DNA from: Streptomyces avicenniae
GTDB taxonomy: Bacteria > Actinomycetota > Actinomycetes > Streptomycetales > Streptomycetaceae
Assembly (NCBI RefSeq): GCF_000719135.1
Contig: NZ_JOEK01000001.1
Coordinates: forward strand, 372,001 to 436,000
Length of the DNA: 64,000 bases
Direction of reading: 5' to 3'
Part shown: piece by piece, positions 7,644 to 16,230 of the stretch
Layout: the number at the start of each line of letters is the position of its first letter
How positions within the stretch are numbered: position 1 is the first letter of the stretch
Translations under genes and position numbers: made by a program
Notes under the pieces: model-generated
What the model was told of the DNA's origin: nothing
Seen by the model: only the letters and a program-made list of their open reading frames with translations
Databases searched by the model: none

Positions 7644-8357
7644 TTGACCAGCAACACTGCTCGCATCACCACGGCCGCCGCTACCCGCGAGGGGTCCGGC
7701 GGTCCGTCCGGGGACGCCTACGCCATCCACACCCTGCCCGGCACCCAGATCGTCGGTGCCGCCATCACGGACGGCATCGGCCATGGCCCCGCCGTCGCCG
7801 AGATGAGCCAAATCAGCGCTCAGGTCGCCGCCCGCGTCGCGACCCGACGCCACGCCCTCAGCGCCCTGCTCGCCGCCGGGAGCGTCGTCTCCGTTCCGGC
7901 GGACCACCCGCGCGACGCCCCCAACGGTGTCTCGATCGCCGCCGTGACCAGCCCCGGGCACAAGACTGAGATCGCCTGGATCGGCGACTGCCGGGCCTAC
8001 GGCTGGGCGGACGGCACCCTCGACCTGCTCACCACCGACCACAGCGTCGGCAACTGGCTCCGCCACAACACGGACGAGGGAATCGAACTGCTGGCCGCCG
8101 CGCACGACAACTGGAGCAGGGGCCACATCGGCTGGGCCGACGTGTGGACGGTGCACACCATCCTCACCGCCGCCCCCTTGGTACTGCTCACCAGCGACGG
8201 CGTACACGCACAGATCCCCCCGGGCGACATCGAACGTCTGGTTGCCGAACACGCCGACAACCCGCAGACCCTCGCCGACGCTCTTGTCGCCGCTGTCCAG
8301 CCGGACCTAGAGGGATACCGCGACGACGCCACCGTCGTCGTCATCCAGCACACCTGA
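7644..8357 (+). CDS. PP2C-like serine/threonine phosphatase
   Basis: 237 residues with PPM/PP2C metal-site motifs in order: SGDAYA (Asp24), TDGIGHG (Asp43), WIGDCRAYG (Asp115), LLTSDGVHA (Asp185) and YRDDAT (Asp227/228). The catalytic set looks complete, so it should be an active Mn/Mg-dependent phosphatase. No sensor or transmembrane domain. The start is a TTG with an AGGAGAT site at 7634-7640; longer upstream frames run through the antisense of the restriction gene. It is divergent from that gene and may share its control. Target protein unknown; no kinase is visible in the element. Confidence 0.75.
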   Translation: MTSNTARITTAAATREGSGGPSGDAYAIHTLPGTQIVGAAITDGIGHGPAVAEMSQISAQVAARVATRRHALSALLAAGSVVSVPADHPRDAPNGVSIAAVTSPGHKTEIAWIGDCRAYGWADGTLDLLTTDHSVGNWLRHNTDEGIELLAAAHDNWSRGHIGWADVWTVHTILTAAPLVLLTSDGVHAQIPPGDIERLVAEHADNPQTLADALVAAVQPDLEGYRDDATVVVIQHT

Positions 8358-8445
8358 CTTTGCCCCCGGGGTGACCGCTCCTCTGACCAAAGACTCGCGG
8401 TCGCCCCGGGTCCCAGCCCCTCAAGAGAGAAGCCGGAGACCCAGC

Positions 8446-9318
8446 ATGACATCTGACTCCCGCGCCGCGTGGCTGAACGCGGCGCTCGATCTGGCCGCGC
8501 GGGGTGTGCCCGTGCTGCCGCTGAACGCCGACAAACGGCCGGTTGCCAACTGCGCCCGCTGTGAGCGGAACCGGTGCGGTGGCCGGCCGAACATGAAGGT
8601 GGCCGGGCCGTGCCTGTGTGCGGCGCCGTGCCACGCGTGGGCCGCCTCGACCACCGATCCGGCCGTCCTCACCTCGCGTGCGTGGGCGCGCGCCTGGGCC
8701 CACGCGGGTGGGGTGGGCTATCACCCTGGCGGCGCCGGGGTGACAGTGGTGGATCTCGACAGTGCGGCGGCGGTCGCCTGGGCCCGCGAGACGCTGCCGC
8801 CCACCCGCACCGTTCCGACGGCGCGTGGTGAGCACTGGATCTACCGAGGCGCCATGACGTCTCACAATGCGGTGCGGCCTGGTGTGGACATCAAGTCGTC
8901 CATGGCCTACGCCCGTTGGCGCGGGCCCGGCGGCGGCGCGGTGGCGCTTCTGCCGGACGCCGTGCGGGCCCTCCCGCGCAAGGACGGCTCGCCGGGCGGC
9001 GGGGCTGTCGTGTCGAGGGCCCGCTGGGACCGCACGCCGGCGGCCGGGTGCCGTCACACGCAGAAGTACGTGACCAGCGGTGTCGAGCGCGGTCTGGCCA
9101 TGGTGCGTGCGCGTGCCGAGCAGGGGGCGGGGTCGCAGGCGTTCGGGGTGGCGCGGTTCCTCGCGGCGCGGCACGCGGGGTGCGCGGGGCCGTGCGGGTT
9201 GGAGGCGATCGGGTGGGAGATCGTCCGGGCGGCCGTCGCGGTCGGGGTGCCCGAGGCGTATGCGGTCCGCGCGGTGGAGCGCGGGTTCGCCGAGGCCGGG
9301 GCGGAGCTGGTGTCGTGA
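8446..9318 (+). CDS. bifunctional primase/polymerase (Prim-Pol), AICE replication
   Basis: 290 residues. Opening WLNAALDLAARGVPVLPL is the usual Prim-Pol N-terminus; a Cys-rich insert (about 36-65: CARC, C, CLC, C) probably binds zinc; the catalytic VVDLDS carries Asp103 and Asp105, followed by a HWIY segment and GVDIKS, whose Asp fits the third metal ligand. These enzymes prime and extend DNA in archaeo-eukaryotic primase fashion. An AGCCGGAGAC ribosome site precedes the ATG at 8446. It overlaps the AAA+ gene by four bases, forming the replication module of a Prim-Pol-type AICE. Confidence 0.88.
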   Translation: MTSDSRAAWLNAALDLAARGVPVLPLNADKRPVANCARCERNRCGGRPNMKVAGPCLCAAPCHAWAASTTDPAVLTSRAWARAWAHAGGVGYHPGGAGVTVVDLDSAAAVAWARETLPPTRTVPTARGEHWIYRGAMTSHNAVRPGVDIKSSMAYARWRGPGGGAVALLPDAVRALPRKDGSPGGGAVVSRARWDRTPAAGCRHTQKYVTSGVERGLAMVRARAEQGAGSQAFGVARFLAARHAGCAGPCGLEAIGWEIVRAAVAVGVPEAYAVRAVERGFAEAGAELVS

Positions 9319-10799
9319 GCGGGGAGGACGACAAGCCGGCCGTGCGCGAGGTGATCGTGAAGTACGCGATGGAGCACTTCGCGTACTTCCGCACCCCGGA
9401 CGGCACCCCCTACGCCCAGCGGAACGGCCGCCCCATCGCCCGCCCGCTCAAGAGCCAGGGAGTCGCCGGCAGCCACCGGCAGGAACTCATGCTCGACATG
9501 TTCCACGAAGGACTGGGGCTGTTCAGCGGCACGGCCATGAAGGAAGCCCTGGAACTGATCGAGGCCCTGACCATCAGCGGCACCCTGCGGCCCGTGCACA
9601 TCCGCGTCGCCCCCTGCGGCACCACGCCCGGGGTCACCTGGCTCGACCTCGGCCGCGACGACGGCCGATCCGTACGCATCGCGCCCGGCGGATGGGAGGT
9701 GCGCGTGCCATCCGCCGACGAAGTGGTGTGGCGGCGTACCCAGCTCACCGGCGAACTCCCCGAACCCGCGACCGGTCACGGCCTGGCGGGCATCGACCGG
9801 CTGTGGAGCCTGTGCAACTTCTCCGACCCCGAGTCCTCCGCCCTGGCCATCGCATGGCTGCTCGGCTGCCTCGATCCGGGAGTGCCCGTGCCGGCGCCGT
9901 TCCTCACCGGGCCGCAGGGAGCGGGGAAGTCCACCACGGCGCGGATGCTGACCCGGGTGATCGAGGGCATGAGCGCCGACCTGCGCCGTCCCCCGAAGGA
10001 TGAGGACGGCCTGATCACCGCCGTCGCAGCCGGATGGATCACCCCGCTCGACAACCTCTCGCACCTCTCAGCCGACATGTCCGACCTGATGTGCTGCATC
10101 GTCACCGGCGCCGAAACCATCAAGCGCGCGCTGTTCACGGACGGCGACGTGCACCGCTCCCGCTACCGCAAGCCGCTGCTGATCACCGGGATCGACGTGG
10201 GCGTGATCCGGCCCGATCTCGGCGAACGCCTCCTCCACCTCAAGCTCGAACGCCCCGGACAGCGCAGGTCCGAAGCCGACCTGTGGGCGGAGTTCGCCGA
10301 AGTCCTTCCCGTGATCCTCGGCGGCCTGCTCGATCTGGCCGTCACCGTTCGCGCACAGGACACCGAAGTGCCCGCCGACCTGCGCATGGCCGACTTCGCC
10401 CGGCTGTGCGCCCAGTTCGACCAGGTGCACCACCTCGGCGCGCTGACCGCCTACCGGGCCAGTCTGGACGACCTGACGGACGACGTGATCGAGGGCGATG
10501 TCGTGGCGCAGACCGTGCTTCGGTACGCCGCCACGGCGGGCGGGGGACCTGTCCGTCAGTCGGCAACCGTGTGGCTGGACAACCTCACCCGCCTCTACGC
10601 CGGAAGCGCCGAGGACACCCCCTACCGGCCCCTGCCGAAGGGATGGCCCACCACCGGCAAAGTGCTCTCCGACCGGCTCAAGCGCCTTCAGCCCACCCTC
10701 GCCGCACGCGGCGTCGCGGTCGAATGGGGCCGTCACCCGGGCCAGCAGGACCCCGGGCGGTCCCGATACATCGAGATCACCGCCACCGCCCACACGTGA
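9315..10799 (+). CDS. AAA+/SF3-like ATPase, replication helicase partner
   Basis: 494 residues. Central P-loop GPQGAGKSTT (about 199-208), a hydrophobic Walker B-like strand ending WITPLDN, and a C-terminal DNA-binding region (about 390-490). Proteins of this type follow Prim-Pol genes in AICEs and probably act as the replicative helicase or initiator. GTG start overlaps the Prim-Pol stop. Immediately downstream lies the decamer iteron array, the obvious candidate target for this pair. Confidence 0.8.
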   Translation: MSGEDDKPAVREVIVKYAMEHFAYFRTPDGTPYAQRNGRPIARPLKSQGVAGSHRQELMLDMFHEGLGLFSGTAMKEALELIEALTISGTLRPVHIRVAPCGTTPGVTWLDLGRDDGRSVRIAPGGWEVRVPSADEVVWRRTQLTGELPEPATGHGLAGIDRLWSLCNFSDPESSALAIAWLLGCLDPGVPVPAPFLTGPQGAGKSTTARMLTRVIEGMSADLRRPPKDEDGLITAVAAGWITPLDNLSHLSADMSDLMCCIVTGAETIKRALFTDGDVHRSRYRKPLLITGIDVGVIRPDLGERLLHLKLERPGQRRSEADLWAEFAEVLPVILGGLLDLAVTVRAQDTEVPADLRMADFARLCAQFDQVHHLGALTAYRASLDDLTDDVIEGDVVAQTVLRYAATAGGGPVRQSATVWLDNLTRLYAGSAEDTPYRPLPKGWPTTGKVLSDRLKRLQPTLAARGVAVEWGRHPGQQDPGRSRYIEITATAHT

Positions 10800-11175
10800 C
10801 CCCCAGTAGTGCTTTCAACCGGCTTCTGTCCTAAGTAGGAAAGCTCTGCGTCCCCTGCGTCCCCCTCCGCCTCTCCACACCCCGTGACCTGCGCAAATAG
10901 GGGGGACGCAGAGCTGAATCCCTGCGTCCCCTCTGCGTCCCCTGCGTCCCCCCTCCCGTGGTCTCTGCGTCCCCCCTGCGGCCCTGCGTCCCCCTCTGCG
11001 TCCCCTCAACGTCGCAGGTCACACGCCCCGGGGGGACGCAGGGGACGAAGGGGACGCACAAATCCGAACCTAAGACATCTGACCGCCGGAACGGCCTCCC
11101 TGGTGAAGAAGCCACCCCGGCGCGGGGGTGGTCTCTTCAGACCGATCGGCGGACCTGCCTCTGAGGAGACACGAC
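10800..11175. other. presumed AICE replication origin region (iterons)
   Basis: A 376-bp gap with no credible gene between the replication ATPase and xis. It is filled by the decamer CTGCGTCCCC in both orientations, a perfect 14-bp inverted repeat (10842-10855 with 10902-10915) and a perfect 10-bp inverted repeat GTGACCTGCG (10884-10893 with 11013-11022). Iteron density next to the replication genes suggests the origin; it could also contain the xis-int promoter and regulator sites. Confidence 0.65.
10846..11059. repeat. CTGCGTCCCC decamer array (iterons)
   Basis: Eight exact forward copies start at 10846, 10855, 10922, 10933, 10942, 10965, 10984 and 10996; two exact reverse copies (GGGGACGCAG) start at 10902 and 11032; a 9-of-10 reverse copy starts at 11050 and degenerate copies lie near 10976 and 11041. 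Spacing is 9 to 23 bases in the dense part, so copies lie on varied helix faces. No spacers, so this is not a CRISPR. Confidence 0.85.
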
Positions 11176-11367
11176 GTGCCCCGCATCGAAATCCGGCTGA
11201 CGCTGGCCGAAGTCCTGGACGAAATCCGTATGAGCCGTGCCGCCTTCTACCGCATGCGTGCGCGTGGGCAGGCGCCGAGGCTCGTCAAGTTGCCGAACGG
11301 GCAGCTCCGCTGCCGCCGGACGGACTTGGACGCTTGGTGGGGCGAGCAGGACAGCGCCGCCGCCTGA
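11176..11367 (+). CDS. xis: excisionase (Xis), MerR-like HTH
   Basis: 63-residue basic protein with the compact winged-helix pattern of excisionases: LTLAEVLDEIRMSRAAFYRMRARGQAP then a strand pair (KLPNGQLRCRRTDLDAW). Bends attachment-site DNA and steers the integrase to excision. The GTG at 11176 follows GAGGAGAC with good spacing; an upstream in-frame start at 11128 lacks a comparable site. Located 73 bp before the integrase, the classical xis-int order. Confidence 0.85.
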   Translation: MPRIEIRLTLAEVLDEIRMSRAAFYRMRARGQAPRLVKLPNGQLRCRRTDLDAWWGEQDSAAA

Positions 11368-11440
11368 TCAGACCCTCCCTCTTCACCACCGTGGGGTGCG
11401 CCGAGTCGGCGCACCCCACCTGCGTTTCCCGAGGACGGAA

Positions 11441-12832
11441 TTGCTTACCTACGACGTGCGTATCTGGGGCATCCGGTCCCGCCCGAGCAAGACGGCTCCC
11501 TTCCAGCTCCGTTGGCGAGTCGGGACGGAGAGACACCAGCAGCCGTTTCAGACGAAGACCCAGGCGGACGGCCGCCGTTCGGAACTGATGTCCGCCCTGC
11601 GCGAGGGGCAGCAGTTCGACACGGAGACCGGCCTTCCGGCCGCCGAGCTGCGGGAGCTGACCTCGCCGACGTGGTACGCCCACGCGTGCGACTACGCGGT
11701 GATGAAGTGGCCGAAGGCGGCGGCCAAGCACCGTTCCTCGATCGCCGAGTCGCTGTCCGTCGTGACGGCCGCGCTGGCCAAGAAGAAGCGCGGGGCGCCC
11801 TCGGCTCTGCTCCTGCGGCTCGCCTTGCAGCAGTGGGCGTTCCAGTGCCGCAGGGACGACGGCAACCAGTGGAGGAACCGGGCCGCCGTGGAGACGCCGC
11901 CGGCCGAGGTGGCGGCGGCGCTCGACTGGATCGCGGAGAACTCCATGAAGGTCACCGAGGTCGCGGAGTCCACGAAAGTCCGGCTGGCGCTCACCGCCTT
12001 GTCGCTGCGGCTCGACGGACTCCCGGCCGCCGAGAACACCTTCCGGCGCAAGCGGGCCGTGTTCAGCAACGCGCTGCGGTACGCGGTGGAACGGGAACTG
12101 CTGCCTGGCAACCCCCTCGGGCGGATCGACTGGGACCCTCCCCAGACAGACGACGAGGTGGACTTCCAGTACGTGCCGAACCCCCGGCAGGTCCAAGCCC
12201 TGCTACGGGGAATCGCCGAGGACGGGGCGCGCGGAGAGCACCTGGAAGCCTTCTTCGGGTGCCTGTACTACGCCGCGATGCGGCCGTCCGAGGTGGCGGC
12301 GCTGACCAAGGCGAACTGCCGCCTGCCGGAGACTGGGTGGGGCGAACTGCTGCTGCGGGGGAGTCGCCCCGAGGTGGGATCGGGGTGGACGGACGACGGC
12401 CGGTCGTTCGAGGCGCGAGCGCTCAAGCGACGGGCGCGGAACGCGACCCGTGCGGTGCCGATTCCGCCGGTTCTCGTGCAGCTTCTCAGGCGCCACCTGG
12501 CGGCGTACGGGACCGCGCCGGACGGTCGGCTGTTCCGGGCGGTCAACGGCGGCAGGGTGCGTTCGACGGAGTACACCGAGGTGTGGAAGCGCGCACGAGT
12601 CCGGGCACTCAGCCCGGAGGAAGTTGAGTCGCCGCTGGCCGAGGTGCCGTACTCGCTGCGGCACGCGGGTGTCTCGCTGTGGATCAAGTCGCGTGTCGAT
12701 CCGGCCGAGGTCGCCCGTCGCGCCGGCCACAGTCCGGCCGTCCTGTGGCGGTTCTACGCGAAGATCCTGCGGGGCCAGCAACATCAGGCGAACGCCCTGA
12801 TCGACGCCCATCTGGAGAGCGAGACCGGCTGA
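11441..12832 (+). CDS. int: site-specific tyrosine integrase
   Basis: 463 residues with the tyrosine-recombinase catalytic residues: Arg281 in AAMRPSEV, Arg407-His408 in YSLRHAG, His430 in AGHSPAV and nucleophile Tyr439 in RFYAK. The position usually held by His in HxLRH is Tyr here, which is common among actinomycete element integrases. N-terminal half holds the arm- and core-binding domains. The TTG at 11441 has GAGGACGG upstream; GTG 11456 is an alternative. The gene's 3' end points at the tRNA-Ser gene, which is the presumed integration target. Confidence 0.92.
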   Translation: MLTYDVRIWGIRSRPSKTAPFQLRWRVGTERHQQPFQTKTQADGRRSELMSALREGQQFDTETGLPAAELRELTSPTWYAHACDYAVMKWPKAAAKHRSSIAESLSVVTAALAKKKRGAPSALLLRLALQQWAFQCRRDDGNQWRNRAAVETPPAEVAAALDWIAENSMKVTEVAESTKVRLALTALSLRLDGLPAAENTFRRKRAVFSNALRYAVERELLPGNPLGRIDWDPPQTDDEVDFQYVPNPRQVQALLRGIAEDGARGEHLEAFFGCLYYAAMRPSEVAALTKANCRLPETGWGELLLRGSRPEVGSGWTDDGRSFEARALKRRARNATRAVPIPPVLVQLLRRHLAAYGTAPDGRLFRAVNGGRVRSTEYTEVWKRARVRALSPEEVESPLAEVPYSLRHAGVSLWIKSRVDPAEVARRAGHSPAVLWRFYAKILRGQQHQANALIDAHLESETG

Positions 12833-12912
12833 TCGACTGGCCGCAGGTTGGCCACACAGGCTGGTCAAGGGTGAGACAGGGCGGGACACGCCCGTACTGT
12901 CCGTGAACGGCG

Positions 12913-12941
12913 GAGCGGCCCCCGGATGCCGGGGGCCGCTC
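12913..12941. terminator. strong bidirectional hairpin between int and tRNA-Ser
   Basis: GAGCGGCCCCCGG (12913-12925), loop ATG, CCGGGGGCCGCTC (12929-12941): a perfect 13-bp stem. It can end integrase transcription from the left and tRNA transcription from the right. Confidence 0.85.
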
Positions 12942-12964
12942 TGACCTGCTGTTTCCTTCCGCTG

Positions 12965-13051
12965 CGGAGGCGGTGGGATTTGAACCCACGGTGACATCGC
13001 TGCCACGACGGTTTTCAAGACCGTTCCCTTCGGCCGCTCGGGCACGCCTCC
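12965..13051 (-). tRNA. tRNA-Ser (anticodon TGA); presumed AICE attachment site
   Basis: 87 nt. Acceptor GGAGGCG (13051-13045) pairs with CGCCTCC (12972-12966), discriminator G at 12965. Anticodon stem ACGGT/ACCGT encloses loop CTTGAAA, giving anticodon TGA for UCA codons. A long variable arm and GTTCAAATC T-loop complete a serine tRNA. CCA is not encoded. The integrase lies at the 3' side, so integration in the 3' half, restoring the gene, is inferred. Confidence 0.95.
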
Positions 13052-13084
13052 TTGAGGTGCCCGCACAGCCTAGCGGTTGGGCCG

Positions 13085-14716
13085 TCAGTCACCCACGCGC
13101 TGTCCGAGGGTGAGGGTCGTCGTGTTCTCCTCGCCGTCCCGCGTGTAGGTGATCTCCACGGAGTCGCCCGGCTCGTAGGTCCAGATCTGGCTGATCAGGG
13201 TCGGGCCGCTGTCGATCGGGCGGTCGCCGAAGCGGATGATGACGTCGCCGGGACGGAGGCCGGCCTCGTCCGCCGGGCCGCCGCCGACGACGGCCTCGCT
13301 GCCGTCGTTGGTCTGCTCGACGATCGGCGCACCGGCGGTCTGCGCGCCCGAGGCGCCGTTGTCCACCGAGGCCCCGATGATCGGGTAGATCGGCTCGCCG
13401 CCCTCGATCAGGTCCTGGGCGACGCGCGCGGCCTGGTTGATCGGGATGGCGAAGCCGAGGCCGATGCTGCCCGCCTCCCCCATGCCGTTCGACGTGGACC
13501 TGATCGCCGAGTTGACGCCGATCACCTCGCCGTTCGCGTTCAGGAGGGGGCCGCCCGAGTTGCCCGGGTTGATGGACGCGTCCGTCTGGAGCGCGTTCAT
13601 GTACGAGGCGCTGGCGCCCTGGCCGTCGCTGGAGGCCACCGGCCGGTCCTTGGCGCTGATGATGCCGGTGGTGACCGTGCCCGAGAGGCCGAACGGCGCG
13701 CCGATGGCGATGGTCGCGTCGCCGACGGCCATGCCGTCGGAGTCGCCGAGCGGCAGCGGGGCGAGTTCCCTGCCGTCGAGGTCGGTGAGCCGGATGACGG
13801 CCACGTCGTACCCCTCGGCACGGCCCACGACCTCCGCGTCGTAGCTCTCGCCGTCGGAGAACGTGACGCTGAGGGTGCCTCCGTCGGCAGCGGGGGCGAC
13901 CACATGGTTGTTGGTCATGATGTGGCCCTCCTCGTCGTAGACGAAGCCGGTGCCCGTTCCCGCCTCGGCGCCGTTGCCCGCCTCGATGGTGACGACGCTG
14001 GGCAGGGCGGATTCCGCTATCCCGGCGACCGAGTCCGGCGGGCGGGCCACCACGTCGTCGCCGTCACCGCGGCCGGGGGCCGACGCGGCCGGGGACGCGT
14101 CGTCGTCCGCGACGAGGTACCCGACACCGCCGCCGACACAACCGGCCACGACCGCGGCGACGAGGATGCCGATCAGCAGCCCGTTGCGCTTCTTCTTGGG
14201 CGGAGGGGGCGGCAGCGCCGTCCACGGCTCGGCGGGGGGCAGCGGCCCCACGCCGCCCTGGCCCGGCACCTGGCCGACCGGGGGCGAAGGGGGCAGCGCA
14301 CGCAGCACGGTGGTCGCGGGGCCCGACGGCTGATCGGCGGGCGGACCGGCAGGGGCGGCCGGGGCGTGCGGGGGCTGGGCCTGGGGCGGCGGCGCCGACT
14401 GGTAGGGCGACTGCGGCGGCTGTGCCTGGTGCGGCGGCTGGGGCTGCGGCTGCGGCTGGTAGGGGGACGGCCCCTGCTGCGGAGGCTGGGCGTGGGGCGG
14501 CGGGGCCGACTGGTAGGGCGACGGCGGCACCGGGTGGGCCGGAGGCGTCCCGTAGGACGGGGTCGGCTGCTGGGGCGGCGGAGCATAGGGGGACGGCGCA
14601 CCGGCCGGCGGCTGGGCGGGGGGCTGTGCTGCGGGGGCCGCCGGACCGCTGCCGGTCTCCGGCGCACCGGCCGTCGGCCCGTCCGGCTGACCGGAGCGCT
14701 CGTTCTCGGTGCTCAC
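13085..14716 (-). CDS. HtrA/DegP-type membrane-anchored serine protease with PDZ domain
   Basis: 543 residues. A long Pro/Gln/Ala-rich cytoplasmic tail (about 1-175), one membrane anchor after KKKR (about 183-205), then a trypsin-like domain outside the membrane with His271 in NNHVV, Asp in YDVAVIRL and Ser387 in GNSGGP, and a C-terminal PDZ domain (about 440-540, LRPGDVIIRFG). Degrades or refolds misfolded exported proteins. GTG at 14716 has a GAGGAG site (14722-14727); an upstream in-frame extension to 14764 lacks support. Divergent from the phosphodiesterase gene. Confidence 0.9.
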   Translation of the reverse strand: MSTENERSGQPDGPTAGAPETGSGPAAPAAQPPAQPPAGAPSPYAPPPQQPTPSYGTPPAHPVPPSPYQSAPPPHAQPPQQGPSPYQPQPQPQPPHQAQPPQSPYQSAPPPQAQPPHAPAAPAGPPADQPSGPATTVLRALPPSPPVGQVPGQGGVGPLPPAEPWTALPPPPPKKKRNGLLIGILVAAVVAGCVGGGVGYLVADDDASPAASAPGRGDGDDVVARPPDSVAGIAESALPSVVTIEAGNGAEAGTGTGFVYDEEGHIMTNNHVVAPAADGGTLSVTFSDGESYDAEVVGRAEGYDVAVIRLTDLDGRELAPLPLGDSDGMAVGDATIAIGAPFGLSGTVTTGIISAKDRPVASSDGQGASASYMNALQTDASINPGNSGGPLLNANGEVIGVNSAIRSTSNGMGEAGSIGLGFAIPINQAARVAQDLIEGGEPIYPIIGASVDNGASGAQTAGAPIVEQTNDGSEAVVGGGPADEAGLRPGDVIIRFGDRPIDSGPTLISQIWTYEPGDSVEITYTRDGEENTTTLTLGQRVGD

Positions 14717-14820
14717 AGCTATCTCCTCGGGTGCACGACAAAGTAGGTGACCAGTGTTGCCCATGACCTGTCAGACGGGCATAAGCCCCGCCCGTCCCCG
14801 GCACGTGGCACCATGACGCG

Positions 14821-15609
14821 GTGACTGCCGACCGCCACCGGATCCAGGTCATCGCGCACAGGGGCTCGTCCGAGGACGCGCCCGAGCACAGCCTGGCGGC
14901 CTACCGCAAGGCCATCGACGACGGCGCGGACGCGCTGGAGTGCGACGTCCGGCTGACGGCCGACGGGCACCTGGTCTGCGTGCACGACCGGCGTGTCAAC
15001 CGTACGTCCAACGGACGCGGGGCGGTGGCCGCGCTCGAACTCGCCGAGCTGGCCGAGCTGGACTTCGGCTCCTGGAAGACGCCGACCGGCGCCGAGACCC
15101 CCGACACCGCGGACCCCGAGCGCACCACCGTCCTCACCCTGGAACGGCTGCTGCGCCTGGTCGCCGAGGCGGACCGCCCGGTCGGCCTCGCCATCGAGAC
15201 GAAGCACCCGACGCGCTGGGCGGGCCGCGTGGAGGAGCGGCTGCTCGACCTGCTGGAGCGCCATCCCGTCCCCGGGCCCGTGCGGGTGATGAGTTTCTCC
15301 GCCCGCTCGCTGCACCGCGTACGCGAGTCCGCGCCCGACATGTCCACGGTCTACCTGATGCAGTTCCTCCTGCCCAGGCACCGGACGGGGCGGCTGCCGG
15401 ACGGCATGCGGATCGCCGGTCCCGGCATCCGCATCCTGCGGCGCGACCCCGGATACGTGGAGCGCGCGCACCGCGCCGGGAACCAGGTGCACGTCTGGAC
15501 CGTGGACGAACCGGCGGACGTCGCGCTCTGCGCCGAGCTGGGCGTGGACGCCATCATCACGAACCGGCCACGCGCCGTGCGCGAACAGCTCGGCCGGGCG
15601 GCGGCCTGA
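14821..15609 (+). CDS. glycerophosphodiester phosphodiesterase
   Basis: 262 residues, GDPD fold: IAHRGSSEDAPEHS near 10-24 with catalytic His-Arg, ALECDVRLTADGHLVCVHD near 38-56 with the metal-binding Glu/Asp and second His, and a C-terminal HVWTVDEP strand. Hydrolyses glycerophosphodiesters to glycerol 3-phosphate and an alcohol, recycling phospholipid headgroups. No signal peptide, so cytoplasmic. GTG start; divergent from htrA with a 104-bp shared gap. Confidence 0.9.
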   Translation: MTADRHRIQVIAHRGSSEDAPEHSLAAYRKAIDDGADALECDVRLTADGHLVCVHDRRVNRTSNGRGAVAALELAELAELDFGSWKTPTGAETPDTADPERTTVLTLERLLRLVAEADRPVGLAIETKHPTRWAGRVEERLLDLLERHPVPGPVRVMSFSARSLHRVRESAPDMSTVYLMQFLLPRHRTGRLPDGMRIAGPGIRILRRDPGYVERAHRAGNQVHVWTVDEPADVALCAELGVDAIITNRPRAVREQLGRAAA

Positions 15610-15745
15610 TCTCACCGCGTGTGCCCCGGCGCATCCGCTGTGCGTCCCCCCGTTACGACTGCGTCAACACGGAACCGGCGAACGGTTTCCCGACCATGGC
15701 GCAAGGGCACGAATCAGGTGGCGTGGGGCTAAGGAGGTCTCGGGG

Positions 15746-16180
15746 GTGGCGTTGGTGGTGACACAACAGGTACCGACGTCTTCGTCCATGTCGGTGTTCC
15801 ACGGCCCGTCGGGCGTGGCGACGGCTCGCCGCCGGCTGCGCGCCGAACTGGCCGACAGCGGCGCCGCGGAAGCCGTCATCGACGACGCGGCACTGATCCT
15901 TTCCGAACTGCTCAGCAACTCATGGCGGCATGCCCGCCCCCTCCCGGCGAGCCAGGAGGTCAGGGCGGCCTGGTCGCACGACACCGACGGCGCCGTGACG
16001 GTGGCCGTCACGGACGGCGGCGGCCCGACGCGGCCGAGACCCGGCTCGCCGTCCCTCACGGCCCGCGGCGGTCGCGGGCTGACGATCATCGGGTCCCTCG
16101 CGCGGGCCTGGGGCGTACGCGAGGCGGAGGCGACGGGCACCGTGACCGTATGGGCGGTGCTCGACGGGGAGGACGGCTAG
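15746..16180 (+). CDS. anti-sigma-type ATP-binding protein (HATPase_c)
   Basis: 144 residues of the RsbW/SpoIIAB-like GHKL fold: N box LILSELLSNSWRHA (about 51-64), G1 box VTDGGGPT (about 91-98) and G2 GGRGLTIIG (about 108-116). Streptomyces encodes dozens of these; they may phosphorylate anti-anti-sigma factors or simply bind ATP. A textbook AAGGAGG site precedes the GTG. No sigma factor or STAS partner is adjacent, so its partner is unknown. Confidence 0.85.
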   Translation: MALVVTQQVPTSSSMSVFHGPSGVATARRRLRAELADSGAAEAVIDDAALILSELLSNSWRHARPLPASQEVRAAWSHDTDGAVTVAVTDGGGPTRPRPGSPSLTARGGRGLTIIGSLARAWGVREAEATGTVTVWAVLDGEDG

Positions 16181-16230
16181 GCTCCCGGACGGTACCCGTA
16201 CGCCGTCCGCACGCAGGAGACCCGTCCGCC

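Larger units (their letters stand above)
1..12964. mobile_element. AICE (actinomycete integrative and conjugative element), right-hand part; left end outside window
   Basis: The stretch carries the full set of AICE modules: Spd-like spread proteins, an FtsK/TraB-type DNA translocase, a Prim-Pol plus AAA+ replication pair, an excisionase and a tyrosine integrase whose gene ends 132 bp from the 3' end of a tRNA-Ser gene. Core chromosomal genes begin right after the tRNA. A restriction enzyme and a phosphatase sit as cargo between transfer and replication. The left attachment repeat is not in the window, and I see no Pra, Nudix or KorSA-type regulator, so these may lie further left or be absent. 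Boundary at the tRNA is inferred from integrase position, not from a seen direct repeat. Confidence 0.9.

Noticed and set aside
10846..11059. Possible CRISPR array
   Set aside because: Decamer repeats overlap or sit 9-23 bases apart in both orientations with no uniform spacers and no cas genes.
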